Below, piece by piece: positions 1 to 10,232 of a DNA stretch of 64,000 nt. Source of the stretch: Adineta ricciae (taxonomy: Eukaryota; Rotifera; Eurotatoria; Adinetida; Adinetidae); NCBI GenBank assembly GCA_905250025.1, contig CAJNOJ010000184.1, positions 147,459 through 211,458 on the forward strand. The letters are read 5' to 3'. The position numbers and the translations under genes were made by a program. The notes beneath the pieces are model-generated. The model had not been told where the DNA came from, made no database searches, and saw only the letters and a program-made list of their open reading frames with translations. Each line of letters opens with the position of its first letter. The stretch's first letter is position 1.

Positions 1-32
1 TTTTCAAAGAAATTTGTCTTTGTTCTTTCTAG

Positions 33-252
33 TGATTTAAGCGAAATATCTGCGATTATGAAAGAAGATGTTCTTGCTGCACTTCAAAATTTGAATATCA
101 TCCGTTATCAACAAGGTTCATATGTTCTGTCAATAACAAAAGATCTGTTCGATAGTTATCAAGATAAACGTCGTTTACGCGTCGATTCGAAATGTCTGTT
201 TTGGACACCGAAACTGTCAACTAGACAAATTAATCAACTTCAAAACAAATAA
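33..252 (+). CDS. KAT5: MYST-family histone acetyltransferase (KAT5/Tip60-like), last coding exon, 5' part outside window
   Basis: The exon opens after a ctttctag acceptor and encodes about 73 residues ending in a TAA at 250-252. The peptide reads DLSEISAIMKEDVLAALQ, then NIIRYQQGSYVLSI, then RRLRVDSKCLFWTPK. This lines up with the extreme C-terminus of animal Tip60 (KEDVISTLQ, the YYKGQYIL block, LLRIDSKCLHFTPK), part of the MYST catalytic domain. MYST enzymes transfer acetyl groups to histone lysines; Tip60 acts in the nuclear NuA4 complex. The acetyl-CoA loop and catalytic residues lie upstream of the window and cannot be assessed. An AATAAA overlaps the stop. KAT5 fits better than MOF because of the RIDSKCLHFTP-like ending. 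Confidence 0.8.
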
Positions 253-589
253 ATATCGAGATTTTATTGTTTATTTTACATATTGTACAGAATATTGTTC
301 TTCTGTTAGATTGAATTCTTCTTTTCTTTTGTTCCTCTACATAGTTCAATATTGTCGAAGTATGAATGAAATAAATGATCGTTCAAATTCTAACGTTAGT
401 GTTAGGTTGAAGTCCAAGTTGGACATTAGAGTTGGAACTGGCCCAGCGATCCGGCTCCGGACCGAACGAAACCGGATGAAAAAAATTCGTCCGGTTCTAA
501 CTCTGTTGGACAGACTTCTTGATGATATGTCGTTTGTTGGGGAAACGGACAGTTGCTCGTATGGACAGTTAGGCGCGGACACTTGCGCG

Positions 590-1131
590 CTAGGACAGTT
601 GCTCGCAGAATAAACTATTATTAGAATTATGAATAAAATAATGGAATCAAGATTAGTTAAATAAATCAGGAAGATTTCGACTAGATTCAGTGAAAATAGG
701 GCTTTTAAAAGTCTCATATCTCGGTCATAATGATTTGGTAACAAGAATGTTTTGAAAGTTGTACTACTCGAGTAAGGCTGTAAACTCAGAGTGATCCATT
801 GATAAACATGTTCTTCCACAGTTCCATGCACAACTGAGTACGCTAAAATAGTGACTACGACCAAGCTACATATACCTGTAATCTGAGTAAAACTCAATCG
901 ACCAGTATAGCTTCAGTGAGCTTGATGCCATTAGAATTACTGGTGTCACAGGCTTAGTGAGACCGTATCAGCTCCGTCCTCTATCCACGCTACGCATAGC
1001 CAGTATTAAAATTTCGTAAAAAATTTCGCTCAGAAGTCGGTCAAAATCTTCCTGATTTACTTAACTAATCTTGATTCCATTATTTTATTCATAATTCTAA
1101 TAATAGTTTATTCTGTGAGCAACTGTCCTAG
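590..1131. mobile_element. MITE-like foldback element with ~92 bp terminal inverted repeats
   Basis: The arms 590-681 and 1040-1131 are reverse complements with only about three or four mismatches. Each outer end reads CTAGGACAGTTGCTC inward from the boundary. The element is 542 bp, with a central region of about 358 bp and no plausible transposase. TA dinucleotides flank the GGACAG ends on both sides (591-592, 1129-1130), as expected of a TA target duplication made by Tc1/mariner-type transposases. The insertion is absent from copies B and C of the surrounding repeat, so it is polymorphic between copies. The family is not recognised. A 346-897 minus-strand frame across the left arm is not considered a gene. 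Confidence 0.75.
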
Positions 1132-1275
1132 ACTCTTCATTGGGAACGGACGTATCGGACGTGTAAATTGTACATGTGTGTGAATGAGAAAGAGAAGAAG
1201 CAGAATAAATATGGGTGAAAACAATTGTTTTCCATTTCATTGTCCTCCATTCACTTAGTCTAACCAAATAGATCA

Positions 1276-1521
1276 ATGTCACGAAGCGATTTGGCAGATT
1301 TAGCACGGTTGACTGTCGAAGTATGCGGTATTTTGAACTATGAATTGATAGATATTTGTAATTGTAGATCAGCCAACACACGGAGAGAAAGGCGACGATT
1401 TGTGCGGCTATTGCTAGTCGCACATAACTCGGTCTCACGCATTGGGATTTATCGGTACAGTTACATTTCTGCGAGAGATCACTGCAACATGCGATCGACT
1501 AGAAAAGTAAGGAATAGATGA
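1276..1521 (+). CDS. Hypothetical small protein, copy A (C-terminus diverged)
   Basis: The frame starts ATG TCA CGA and encodes MSRSDLADLARL, then the conserved block NYELIDICNCRSANTRRERR and FVRLLL. It matches copies B and C through about residue 50, after which the sequence shifts and runs 30 residues further into unrelated sequence. I do not recognise the family. The acidic/hydrophobic start, basic RRERRR patch and hydrophobic LLLV stretch could be a tail anchor. A real small gene damaged in this copy, or a conserved non-coding frame, are both possible. Confidence 0.35.
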   Translation: MSRSDLADLARLTVEVCGILNYELIDICNCRSANTRRERRRFVRLLLVAHNSVSRIGIYRYSYISARDHCNMRSTRKVRNR

Positions 1522-1951
1522 ATATTCGCTTTAAGCCATTTTGAAAATCCTTTCAGATTTAATCCTAATGTACATGCGTGAGGCTCGAGCGGAAAACTAA
1601 ATCAATATTGTAAAATAAAATTAATTTCTTTGTAAATAAATTGAATTAATCAGTAGAGAATTCGGTTCTGGTGAAGGTGGTGATCAGTGTTCGCTGAATA
1701 CTGTTTCGATATTCTTTTACCTTAACAGACAAGCGCATTTCACATGTCGTCTTGTGAATCACATAGAGAACGCAAAAGATGTTTCATTCATTCATTCTGT
1801 CGTTCTATGATATTCGATCGATCAAGTTATAACACGTCTTTCGTCTTTTACTTCTCCTTGCGCATTCTTATTGGTGTCAAGAGATTCCAATACTGCACAT
1901 TGAATACGAAAAGAGAAATGTTCTCTATTTTTCATGCCTCTTCTGAAAGGC

Positions 1952-1952
1952 N
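1952..1952. other. Single-N assembly join
   Basis: An isolated n. The left side ends in the tail block of repeat copy A. The right side restarts inside a sequence already seen at 77. This fits two overlapping contigs placed end to end with a one-base placeholder. Confidence 0.85.
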
Positions 1953-2130
1953 TGCTGCACTTCAAAATTTGAATATCATCCGTTATCAACAAGGTTCATA
2001 TGTTCTGTCAATAACAAAAGATCTGTTCGATAGTTATCAAGATAAACGTCGTTTACGCGTCGATTCGAAATGTTTGTTTTGGACACCGAAACTGTCAACT
2101 AGACAAATTAATCAACTTCAAAACAAATAA
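1953..2130 (+). pseudogene. Second copy of the KAT5-like last exon, truncated by an assembly N
   Basis: Right after the N at 1952 the sequence repeats 77-252 of the window almost base for base (one change seen, tgtctg to tgtttg) and encodes the same C-terminal residues from AALQ to the stop. It has no acceptor and no upstream exon. It is a 5'-truncated second copy, either a real partial duplication or the start of an overlapping contig. I favour the latter, because the break is exactly at the N. Confidence 0.7.
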
Positions 2131-2462
2131 ATATCGAGATTTTATTGTTTATTTTACATATTGTACAGAATATTGTTCTTCTGTTAGATGAATTTCTTTT
2201 TCTTTTGTCTCTTTACGTGGTTCAATACTGTCAAAGTTTGAATAAAATAAATGATCGTTCGAATTCTAGCGTTGATGTTATCGTGGACGCTTTTTATTAC
2301 AATTCATTGGAAACGGACATATCGAACGTGTAAACGGTACGTCTGTGTACGTATGTATGTGTGTGAATGAAAGACAGAGAGGCAGACTGAGAAAGAAAAA
2401 GAATGAAAACAATCGGTTTTCATTTCACTGCCCTGCATTCACTTAGTTAACCTCAAACATCA

Positions 2463-2651
2463 ATGTCACAAAGCGATCTCGCCGATTTGGAACGGTTGAC
2501 TACTGAAGTATGCAGTATTTTGAACTATGAATTGATAGATATTTGTAATTGTAGATCAGCCAACACATGGAGAAAAAAGTGGCCATTTGTGCGGCTATTG
2601 CTAGCCGCATATCAGTTGGTCCTAGCTATTCTGATCTATCGTGGTGTTTAA
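2463..2651 (+). CDS. Hypothetical small protein (62 aa), copy B
   Basis: A 62-residue frame, MSQSDLADLERL to IYRGV, homologous to those at 1276 and 3457. The central NYELIDICNCRSANT block is unchanged, whereas the neighbouring basic patch reads WRKKWP instead of RRERRR. The stop position matches copy C. The C-terminal 15 residues are hydrophobic (LLLAAY, LAILIY) and could be a short membrane anchor. No family is recognised; the frame staying open across about 10% nucleotide change is the only support. Confidence 0.4.
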   Translation: MSQSDLADLERLTTEVCSILNYELIDICNCRSANTWRKKWPFVRLLLAAYQLVLAILIYRGV

Positions 2652-3124
2652 CTAAGTGTGAGGAATCACTTCAAGATGCCATCGATCAGAAAAGTAGAGA
2701 ATAGATGAAAACTCGATGTAAACTATATTGCAAGTTCTTTTAGACTTGGTATTAATGTACATACAACAGGCACAATAGGGAAATCAATGAATATTTAAGA
2801 AAAATAATCTAATTTTTTGTTTTGTGAATAAATTTGATCAAATAGTAGAAAATTCATTTTCGATGACGATGGTGAACAGTGTTCGCCGAATACTGTTTCG
2901 ATATTCTTTTACCTTAACAGATAAGCGCATTTCACATGTCGTCTTGTGAATCACATAGAGAACGCAAAAGATGTTTCATTCATTCATTCTGTCGTTCTAT
3001 GATATTCGATCGATCAAGTTATAACACGTCTTTCGTCTTTTACTTCTCCTTGCGCATTCTTATTGGTGTCAAGAGATTCCAATACTGCACATTGAATATG
3101 AAAAGAGAAATGTTCTCTATTTTT

Positions 3125-3125
3125 N
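3125..3125. other. Single-N assembly join
   Basis: The left side stops at ctctattttt in the tail of copy B, whose equivalent recurs at about 4113. The right side restarts at the sequence seen at 2127, just after the KAT5 stop. The two flanks therefore overlap by about 1 kb. Confidence 0.85.
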
Positions 3126-3456
3126 AAATAAATATCGAGATTTTATTGTTTATTTTACATATTGTACAGAATATTGTTCTTCTGTTAGATTGAATTTCTT
3201 TTTCTTTTGTCTCTTCACGTGATTCAATATTGTCAAAGTCTGAATAAAATTAATGATCGTTCGAAATCTAACGTTGATGCTATCTTGGACGTTTTTTATT
3301 ACAATTCTCATTGGAAACGGACATATCGGACGTGTAAACGGTACGTATGCATGTGTGTGAATGAAAGACAGAGAGGCAGACTGAGAAAGAAAAAGGATGA
3401 AAACAATCATTTTTCATTTCACTGCCCTGCATTCACTTAGTTCACCTCAAACATCA

Positions 3457-3645
3457 ATGTCACGAAGCGATCTGGCGGATTTAGTACGATTGGCTACTGA
3501 AGTATGCGATATTTTGAACTATGAATTGATAGACATTTGTAATTGTAGATCAGCCAACACACGGAGAGAAAGGCGGCGCTTTGTGCGGCTATTGCTAGCC
3601 GCATATCCGCCGGTCTTAGCTATTCAGATTTATCGTGGTATTTAA
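3457..3645 (+). CDS. Hypothetical small protein (62 aa), copy C
   Basis: A 62-residue frame, MSRSDLADLVRL to IQIYRGI. It shares start, stop and the NYELIDICNCRSANT block with copy B, and the RRERRR patch with copy A. It sits about 1.1 kb downstream of copy B in the same orientation as the KAT5 exon. No known domain is visible. An AATAAA lies about 180 nt downstream (near 3824). It is probably the most intact of the three copies if the gene is real. Confidence 0.4.
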   Translation: MSRSDLADLVRLATEVCDILNYELIDICNCRSANTRRERRRFVRLLLAAYPPVLAIQIYRGI

Positions 3646-4245
3646 CTCAGTGTGAGGAATCACTTAAATGTGCCATCGACCAGAAAAGTAGAGAACAGAT
3701 GAAAACTCGATGTAAACTATATTGCAAGTTCTTTTAGAGTTGGTATTGAAGTACATGCGTGAGGCACGAAAGGAAAATCAATGAATGTTTAAGAAAAATA
3801 ATCTAATTTTTTTTTGTGAATAAATTTTATCAAATAGTAGGAAATTCATTTTCGATGACGATGGTGAACAGTGTTCGCCGAATACTGTTTCGATATTCTT
3901 TTACCTTAACAGATAAGCGCATTTCACACGTCGTCTTGTGAATCACATAGAGAACGCAAAAGATGTTTCATTCATTCATTCTGTCGTTCTATGATATTCG
4001 ATCAAGTTATAACACGTCTTTCGTCTTTTACTTCTCCTTGCGCATTCTTATTGGTGTCAATCGATTCCAATACTGCACGTTGAATACGAAAAGAGAAATG
4101 TTCTCTATTTTTCATGCCTCTTCTGAAAGGCAAATTCTCGAGGTCGAGAAATAAAGTTCAATTCGAGAAAACAGATTAGTCAAAATGAAAATGTTTACTT
4201 TGACAATAATTACCGTTGATATGACTTGTTGATAATGATTTAGAC

Positions 4246-4984
4246 TTTTCTTCTAACGAATCTTTTCATGAAACGGCATTGTTTTGTTCCACTTCCGTGA
4301 AATATTCTCAGCGAATATTTCATTTTTATCCGATGAAGTTACAAACTAGAAGAACAGTCAAAAGTCGTGGATGGATGAATGTGAAAATGAAAGAAAATGA
4401 GTTTTTCAACTCGATATCGTTCAATCATCTATCTAAAAAAAGTTTTGCTCGTCGACGAGTTTTCCAACAGATTGAATATGAAACAATAATCATAAGAAAA
4501 CAGTTCCATTTGAATATGTTCAGAACTTTTCTACTGACAACTATTTCACATCATGACATTAGAAAATTGAGCAGGTCGAGGAAAAAACGTTTAAATGGTT
4601 CTTGATCGACTGAATTTAATTAATTCAAATCTAGCTATTACAATTACACCTTCCTCTGAAACGAGCACAATCTTGCACATTTTCTCTTGTTTCGATGAAT
4701 CTAACAGATTGATATGTTTGACGAACTTCCACAATCCTGATATTATTACGAAAGAGAAACGTGGGACGAGAACAGATGACCATTTTGACTTTGATTAGTC
4801 CCGACACGACGATGAGATAAGGGTGTTTGTATGGTGCGACATTGGCTTACAAAAGATTCTATGCGACGACTTTTGAATGACAAACTTTGTCGATCATATT
4901 TTACTTCTATGGTTAACGATTGAGTTTGAAGTCACCATGCGAGAGATTGTTTCCATTGTAGTGCTCAAATCTTTTCTAACGACA
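4246..4984. repeat. First (partial) copy of the F-box gene downstream region
   Basis: This 739 bp stretch recurs, with scattered substitutions and small indels, at 4986-5720 and 10277-11010. It corresponds to the sequence 3' of the F-box coding region on the minus strand. It stops at the N at 4985. The plus-strand frames in it (4279-4605, 4595-4798) are not preserved as equal-length frames in the other copies, so I do not call them genes. Confidence 0.75.
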
Positions 4985-4985
4985 N
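4985..4985. other. Single-N assembly join
   Basis: The right flank (4986 on) repeats the sequence starting near 4246. The left flank ends at a point equivalent to about 5720. The flanks overlap by roughly 740 bp. Confidence 0.85.
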
Positions 4986-5858
4986 TTTTCTTCTAACGAA
5001 TCTTTTCATGAACGGCATTGTTTTGTTCCATTTCCGTGAAATATTCTCAGTGAAGATTTCATTTTTGTCCGATGAAGTTACAAACTAGAAGAATAGTCAA
5101 AAGTCGCGGATGGATGAATGTGAAAATGAAAGAAAAAGAGATTTTCAACTCGATATCGTCCAGTCATCTATCTAACAAAAGTTTTGTTAATCGATGACGT
5201 TTCCAACAGATTGAATATGAAACAATAATCATAAAAAAACAGTTCCACTCAGATATTTTCAGAACTTTTCTACTGACAACTATTTCACATCATGACTTTA
5301 GAAAATTGAGCAGGCTGAGGAAAAAACGTTTAAATGGTTCTTGACCGACTGAATTTAATCAATTAAAATCTAGCTATTACAATTACCCCTTCCTCAGAAA
5401 CGAGCACAATCTTGCATATTTTCTCTTGTTTCGATGAATCTAACCGATTGATATGTTTGACGAACTTCCACAATCCTGATGTTATTACGAAAGAGAAACG
5501 TAGGACGAGAACAGATGACCATTTTGATTTTGATTATTCCCGACACGACGATGAGATAAGGGTGTTTGTATGATGCGACATTGGAGAACGTCAGCTTACA
5601 AAAAAGATTCTATACGACTGTTTTGCAATGACAAACTTTGTCGATCATATTTTACTTCTACGGTTAAAGATTGAGGTTGAAGTCACCATGTGAGAGATTG
5701 TTTCCATTGTAATGCTCAAATCTTTTCTAACAATAGGAAGAATCACATGTGAAAATGAGTCAGAAAACATATAATTTTTGATAATAATCGACTCCTTCGA
5801 CAGTTCATGAGCTGATTTATTGTTTGTTTTTCCTAGTTTTATTGAAACAAAAAGAAGA

Positions 5859-8281
5859 TTACAAAAGAGGGAAATAAACATAGAAATTGGCAGAATGTAC
5901 AAGTGACTTTTCAGTAATTAGTTCTTTTACTTTAGCACAATTGAGTCGTGTTGCATCTCTTGTGAAATTATTTGTTACACTGGTTAAATAATCATAATTG
6001 ACTTCTAATTTTGTTAGACAAGGGAGAACTATTTTCTCTTGATTCAGAAGCTGATCGACATAGTCAATATTTGCATATACCAAGGAAAGAGAAGTAAGGT
6101 AAGGATATTCAATGGGGGGAAAGGATTGAGTTTCTTGAGAGTTCAATTGATCTGACACATTTGATTGTGACTCACGGTTTATTACGCTCAATTCTTTAAG
6201 TGAAGGAAAATGGCGAGCGAGTCGGACGAAAAATTCGTGTTCGAATGGAACTTCATCAGATACCGATAAAGAAGTAACACGATCGAAGACAATAGATGGA
6301 AATGAATTGCCAAGAAATTCGAAATTTTCGAACATAAATGGTAGCGAAAAAACATGACATACAGCCATGTACGGAAAGTCGTACCGAATACAATCCATAT
6401 GTGGATATCCAATATTAGCAAAAGTTCGTCGAATTTCATCACTAGATAAACGAATTGAATCGTTGCGATAACTTCCAGTATGAATGTAGAAATTAAACTT
6501 TTGAAGTAACGGCATATGAATAAAGATTTCATTATTAATTTGGGTACCGTCGACAAGTTTGAATCGATTTTGAATAAAAATATTCAAAGTTAATTCTTGA
6601 AGATTTAGCATACGACGAAGAAGTGGTACAATTTGAGTATCATACTCATCAGACATACAAAGGCATTTTAGTGAGAAACACTTCAAATTAGGTAAATTAT
6701 CCTAAAAGAACAAACTAGTATTTTCAAATATAGAATTATCATGCATCGAACTCGAACATTTGGGTGCAGCATATAGCATAACTTATTTGCAATTGTTAAA
6801 TAAGAACAACTCAAAACTCAAACCTTATAATTGTGAGTTTCTTTACATCTTCTAATACTCAGAAAATACTTTGAAAACCTTCTGAATACTCAGTTGCAAC
6901 TTAACTTGAGGAATAAGACTGAACTCGAACCCGAGCTTGAACTATAGTTCGGCTTGGATGCATGTCTAGGCGGCACAATTGCAATGAAAAAAAAGTGAAA
7001 GAAAAGCTGACCTTCTCGTTCCTACGCTTTACGCTGATAACTGAAAGAAGTGCTACTGTAAAATGATGTTGGTGAAGAAAGCGCAAACATTTCAAATCAC
7101 GTTCATAACTATCGGAAAACAATGAAGATGGTTGGAAAGACATGAGTGAGAAAGTGTTTCTAATTATAATGTTACAAGCTTAGTTTGTCGTTCAGTATTC
7201 AGATAAGAAACTATCTGATCAAAAACACCTCATAAATTACAAATTCTACATGTCATAAAATCGTATTCGACTAAAGACAGATAATCTCGAGTGGATAAAT
7301 ACATTCAATACGCATTAGAACTTCATAATTTGTTTATTTTGAATGAAACACATTCATTCATTTCAGTCGCTCAAAACAACTTATCCGAAGTACAAACTAA
7401 GAGATACTCATCAATCGTCTTCGCTTCATTTTCTCATGTAATATTATTTACCGTGTTATACTTTGACAGTCAATTAAAAGCATAGATATTCTTACCATAT
7501 TATAAGTTGATGAATGTAAACGTGTACTATCAAGAATAACAATCAATGTGGTTAACCCTGCGAGACGGCCATCAAGTAAAGCGAGACATTCTCCGAAACC
7601 ATTCAAAAACACACATAATTTTGAAAGAGTTGATGAAGAGCAAGTGGTTAAAGGTGAATCAAAAAGTGTTAAAAGTGAAGGTAAGCCAGTAATAGATAAA
7701 TCTTGCAGACTTTTAAAGAATGTCAAAACATGTCCGTGGACACCATTTCGATACAATCGTTCTGCAAGAATATCAATGCCATGCTTGTATACAAGACTAA
7801 GATCAATAATCTGTTCTTGAAAAATTCGTCGAAAAGGAGATGTATCTATATAGTTATCTTGTGAATTATATACGTTTAATTTACGTTTAGCCTTTTTACC
7901 TGTAAAATAAGACGCAGCAATTTTATCAAGGAAATTGTAGATTTTCAACTTAGTTAAATTCGGATAATACGCAGCACGAAGAATACGTTCCATGGACTGT
8001 GATTCAATGATAAGTGATGTGATGTTATGGTCAATTTTAGGCAAAATACTCATGCAGAATCGGTCAAGTATCAGATCAGTAACCGGCAAAATATCATCAG
8101 TCGATGTTAGTAATACGAAGTTGAGAGCAGCAGTGAAGACTTTATGTTGTACTACTGTATTCAGTCGATGAGTATCAACATCGAATAAGGAATAGAGAGC
8201 ATCCATATTATCAAGTCTTTTCAGAATAATAAATAATATTTCAGTAGGTAAATCAAGAAGTTTAACATTTGACCGATTCAT
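5859..8281 (-). CDS. F-box/LRR-like protein, copy 2
   Basis: Two exons, 8281-7496 and 6701-5859, joined in phase 0 (ATG|gtaaga, cttttag|GAT), give about 542 residues. The N-terminus carries an F-box (LLDLPTEILFIILKRLDN, then LYSLFDVDTHRLN), the Skp1-binding motif of SCF ubiquitin ligases. The rest has irregular leucine-rich segments (NLQELTLNIFIQ, PHLKEL-like units, YLTSLSLVY), the arrangement of the expanded F-box families in bdelloid rotifers. The likely role is substrate adaptor for ubiquitination; the substrate is unknown. The intron is unusually long here (794 nt). A second frame overlapping the end (5645-5902) is conserved in both copies but could not be joined in phase. Confidence 0.8.
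6702..7495 (-). other. Long intron of the F-box gene (copy 2)
   Basis: A 794 nt GT-AG intron, much longer than the ~50 nt typical of this window, and conserved in the second copy at 12788-11995. It contains small frames on both strands (6901-7143 minus, 7291-7485 plus) that are maintained in both copies, but no recognisable product. Confidence 0.6.
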
Positions 8282-9979
8282 GTTAATGATGATTGAACGT
8301 TAACTAAATGATGTGCAGAGTTTCAAAAATAAATACGAAAGAAATTATCCGTTGACACTCTCATCTAACTGGTTGAGCATTAAAAGCTTAGAATACACAA
8401 GTCTTTCGTAAAAGATCTTAGAAATTGTTTAGTTAAGGTCGTTTTTCTCCATACGGCGCTTCCGCATGGGCTAATTTGCAAGTATTGACTTTGTCACTTA
8501 CTTTCGTTTTGCTTTGATGCTCAAACTGCTGGAAACGTGTATCATATATTTCTACAGTTTGTTTGGATCTATTGTTCTCGTGAACAAAGAAAATGGCATC
8601 TCTGTTGAAGAAAGAATAACCAATCGATATATGGGTAGATATGTATTGTTTTTATTTTTCGTCAATCTTTGATTGACTTTATTTCTTTTAGAAAACTATT
8701 ATGTTGTGTAATTAAAGTCTGTGAGAAGTGAACTAGTACCCTATCCGACAAAAATGTAACTAGGAATGCCGGTCACTAAGGAGTGGACTACACGTGGGGA
8801 CACCTATTTTATCACACAAGGACTAAGAAATATAAGATATTAACTAAAGGGACTACCCACTGCGAGTAAGAAATGTCTATGTCGAACATCTCACGTGTTG
8901 AAAAGCTATAACAGGTAGAGAATCAGTATAATTCAAATTTCTAAGCTTCCAGTCCTTATTTTCCGCGCCGTGCATCGCATAAAATGGCAGTTTCGGCTAT
9001 ATTTTTTTATGCAAAAGAGTTACCGAAGCTAATTTCTGCCTCAGAAATTATGAAAAGTTCCTCTTTCTCTGATATCCATTTTCTACTGCAGCTATTTATT
9101 CATCAAACTCTTTCTCACTCTCACGTCATTTCATACCTTATATCCTTCGAATTCACCCACCCTCAACATTTAGATTAATCTTTTGAGATCCTGTAACGAC
9201 ATTAGTGAGTTTCGCAGATTATCTGTAGCATTCACCGAACTATCATAGGCGTAGAGAACTCGTGGATTGATGTCTTTGCGCGCTCAGACGGCCTTCTCTA
9301 TTGATTTCGCCCACTTTTGAAATCTTGCAATCCTATTGGTCAGTTTCATAGATTGCCTGTAGCAAACGGCTGGTTCCTTTGTTCTCGGGGAAAAGTAGAT
9401 GTCGACCTTCTTCTAGGTCTCAGGAAGCATTGTGGAAAGTTTCACGCCGATAACTAATACAGGGATTGAATGCATAGCGAACAAACAGACAAACTTTCTT
9501 CTTTATATATATAGAAGATGAGTGGATAATCTGTACTTCATTTATCACGATTGGTTCAACGATGAGACCTGCGAAGATAATTTACTAGGAAAGGGAACTG
9601 TATCAGAAACGCACTATGAACAGCTTATCAGTAAAAAAAACATAGAGCTTATTTGAATTGCTTTGTCTTTTATTTTCAAAATCATAGATTTCTTGCTGTC
9701 AATCTTATCTAGTAACGACTGGTTTAATTATTTTGAGAAAAGATTCACATTTATGCCTGAATGATTTTCTAAAAGTAACTTTCGACGTCAAACAAATATT
9801 TTTTCTCATTTATTGTCCTCTAACCATGCGAGCAAATATACTGATTCATTCACTCAAACAAAAGATCAAGAAACGCTATACAGATTGTTTGTTTGCTTTT
9901 TCTTATTTGCGTCACTCATCATTAACTTTTATACGTAAGAAGTGGAGTGTTACTCGGTACAGTTTATCGAATAATCAAT
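8282..9979. other. Spacer upstream of F-box copy 2, with a possible transposon remnant
   Basis: The first ~560 bp are shared with copy 3. From 8842 the sequence is unique. Between about 9180 and 9530 it contains two loosely repeated 50 bp lines (…CAGATTATCTGTAGCA…, …TAGATTGCCTGTAGCA…) and ends in a run of ACAAACAGACAAACTTTCTT followed by a TATATATA tract. This end resembles the tails of Helitron-like or non-LTR elements, but no coding remnant is seen. The rest shows nothing I can name. Confidence 0.3.
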
Positions 9980-10231
9980 ATGGGACTGCGTAAACTCCTG
10001 CTAGTACATTTTCTCGTAATTCTTGTCTCTCGCAGCAATGCTGAATTATATTCCATAGAGATTCCGAAGAACATCACATTAACAATGAAAATTATCAAAC
10101 TTGAACTTGAAAGTACGAAAAATGAACTTTTAACAACAATCGACGATCTTGAACAACGCAGCGGTATCAGCGATATTACCAATCATCTGATTGAATTCCA
10201 ATCAAATGTCAAACAAATTTTGTCTGGTAAT
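9980..10231 (+). CDS. Secreted protein with helical N-terminus, truncated by the N at 10232
   Basis: From ATG at 9980 the peptide begins MGLRKLLLVHFLVILVSRSNA, a clear signal peptide, followed by a charged region rich in Leu/Glu/Lys (KIIKLELESTKNELLTTIDD) likely to form a coiled coil. The frame is open up to the N, where the sequence jumps to the F-box block. Only the first ~84 residues are present. The family is not recognised and the C-terminus is missing from the assembly here. Confidence 0.55.
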
Positions 10232-10232
10232 N
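10232..10232. other. Single-N assembly join
   Basis: The N interrupts the secreted-protein frame. The right side restarts with sequence seen at 4202. The contig to the right re-presents the whole F-box block. Confidence 0.85.

Larger units (their letters stand above)
77..4140. repeat. Unit of about 1.1 kb present in three serial copies, joined by single Ns
   Basis: Copy A is 77-1951, copy B 1953-3124 and copy C 3126-4140. Each carries, in order, the KAT5 3' end or its immediate downstream sequence, a spacer, a small open frame starting MS(R/Q)SDLADL, a spacer, and a tail block with nearly identical sequence (for example 1744-1940, 2936-3120). Copy A is longer because of an insertion at about 393-1132 that contains the foldback element. 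B begins inside the KAT5 exon and C begins just after its stop; both starts coincide with an N. Divergence is uneven: the ends are nearly identical and the middle is roughly 10% different. Confidence 0.85.
4986..8841. repeat. F-box gene block, copy 2
   Basis: About 3.86 kb, matching 10277-14134 at a constant offset of 5,293 bp over most of its length (5,291 before about 5,240). It holds one complete F-box gene on the minus strand and its flanks. Similarity stops abruptly at 8841/14134, beyond which the two right flanks are unrelated. Confidence 0.9.

Noticed and set aside
346..897. 183-residue minus-strand frame
   Set aside because: It spans the left arm of the foldback element, has no domain, and is absent from the other repeat copies.
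1744..2130. Frame running across the N at 1952 into the KAT5 copy
   Set aside because: The fusion is created by the assembly join; the left part is a non-coding tail block.
5645..5902. 85-residue minus-strand frame overlapping the end of the F-box gene, conserved at 10938-11195
   Set aside because: I tested splice sites that would join it to the F-box gene and none keeps phase; its conservation is explained by the recent duplication.
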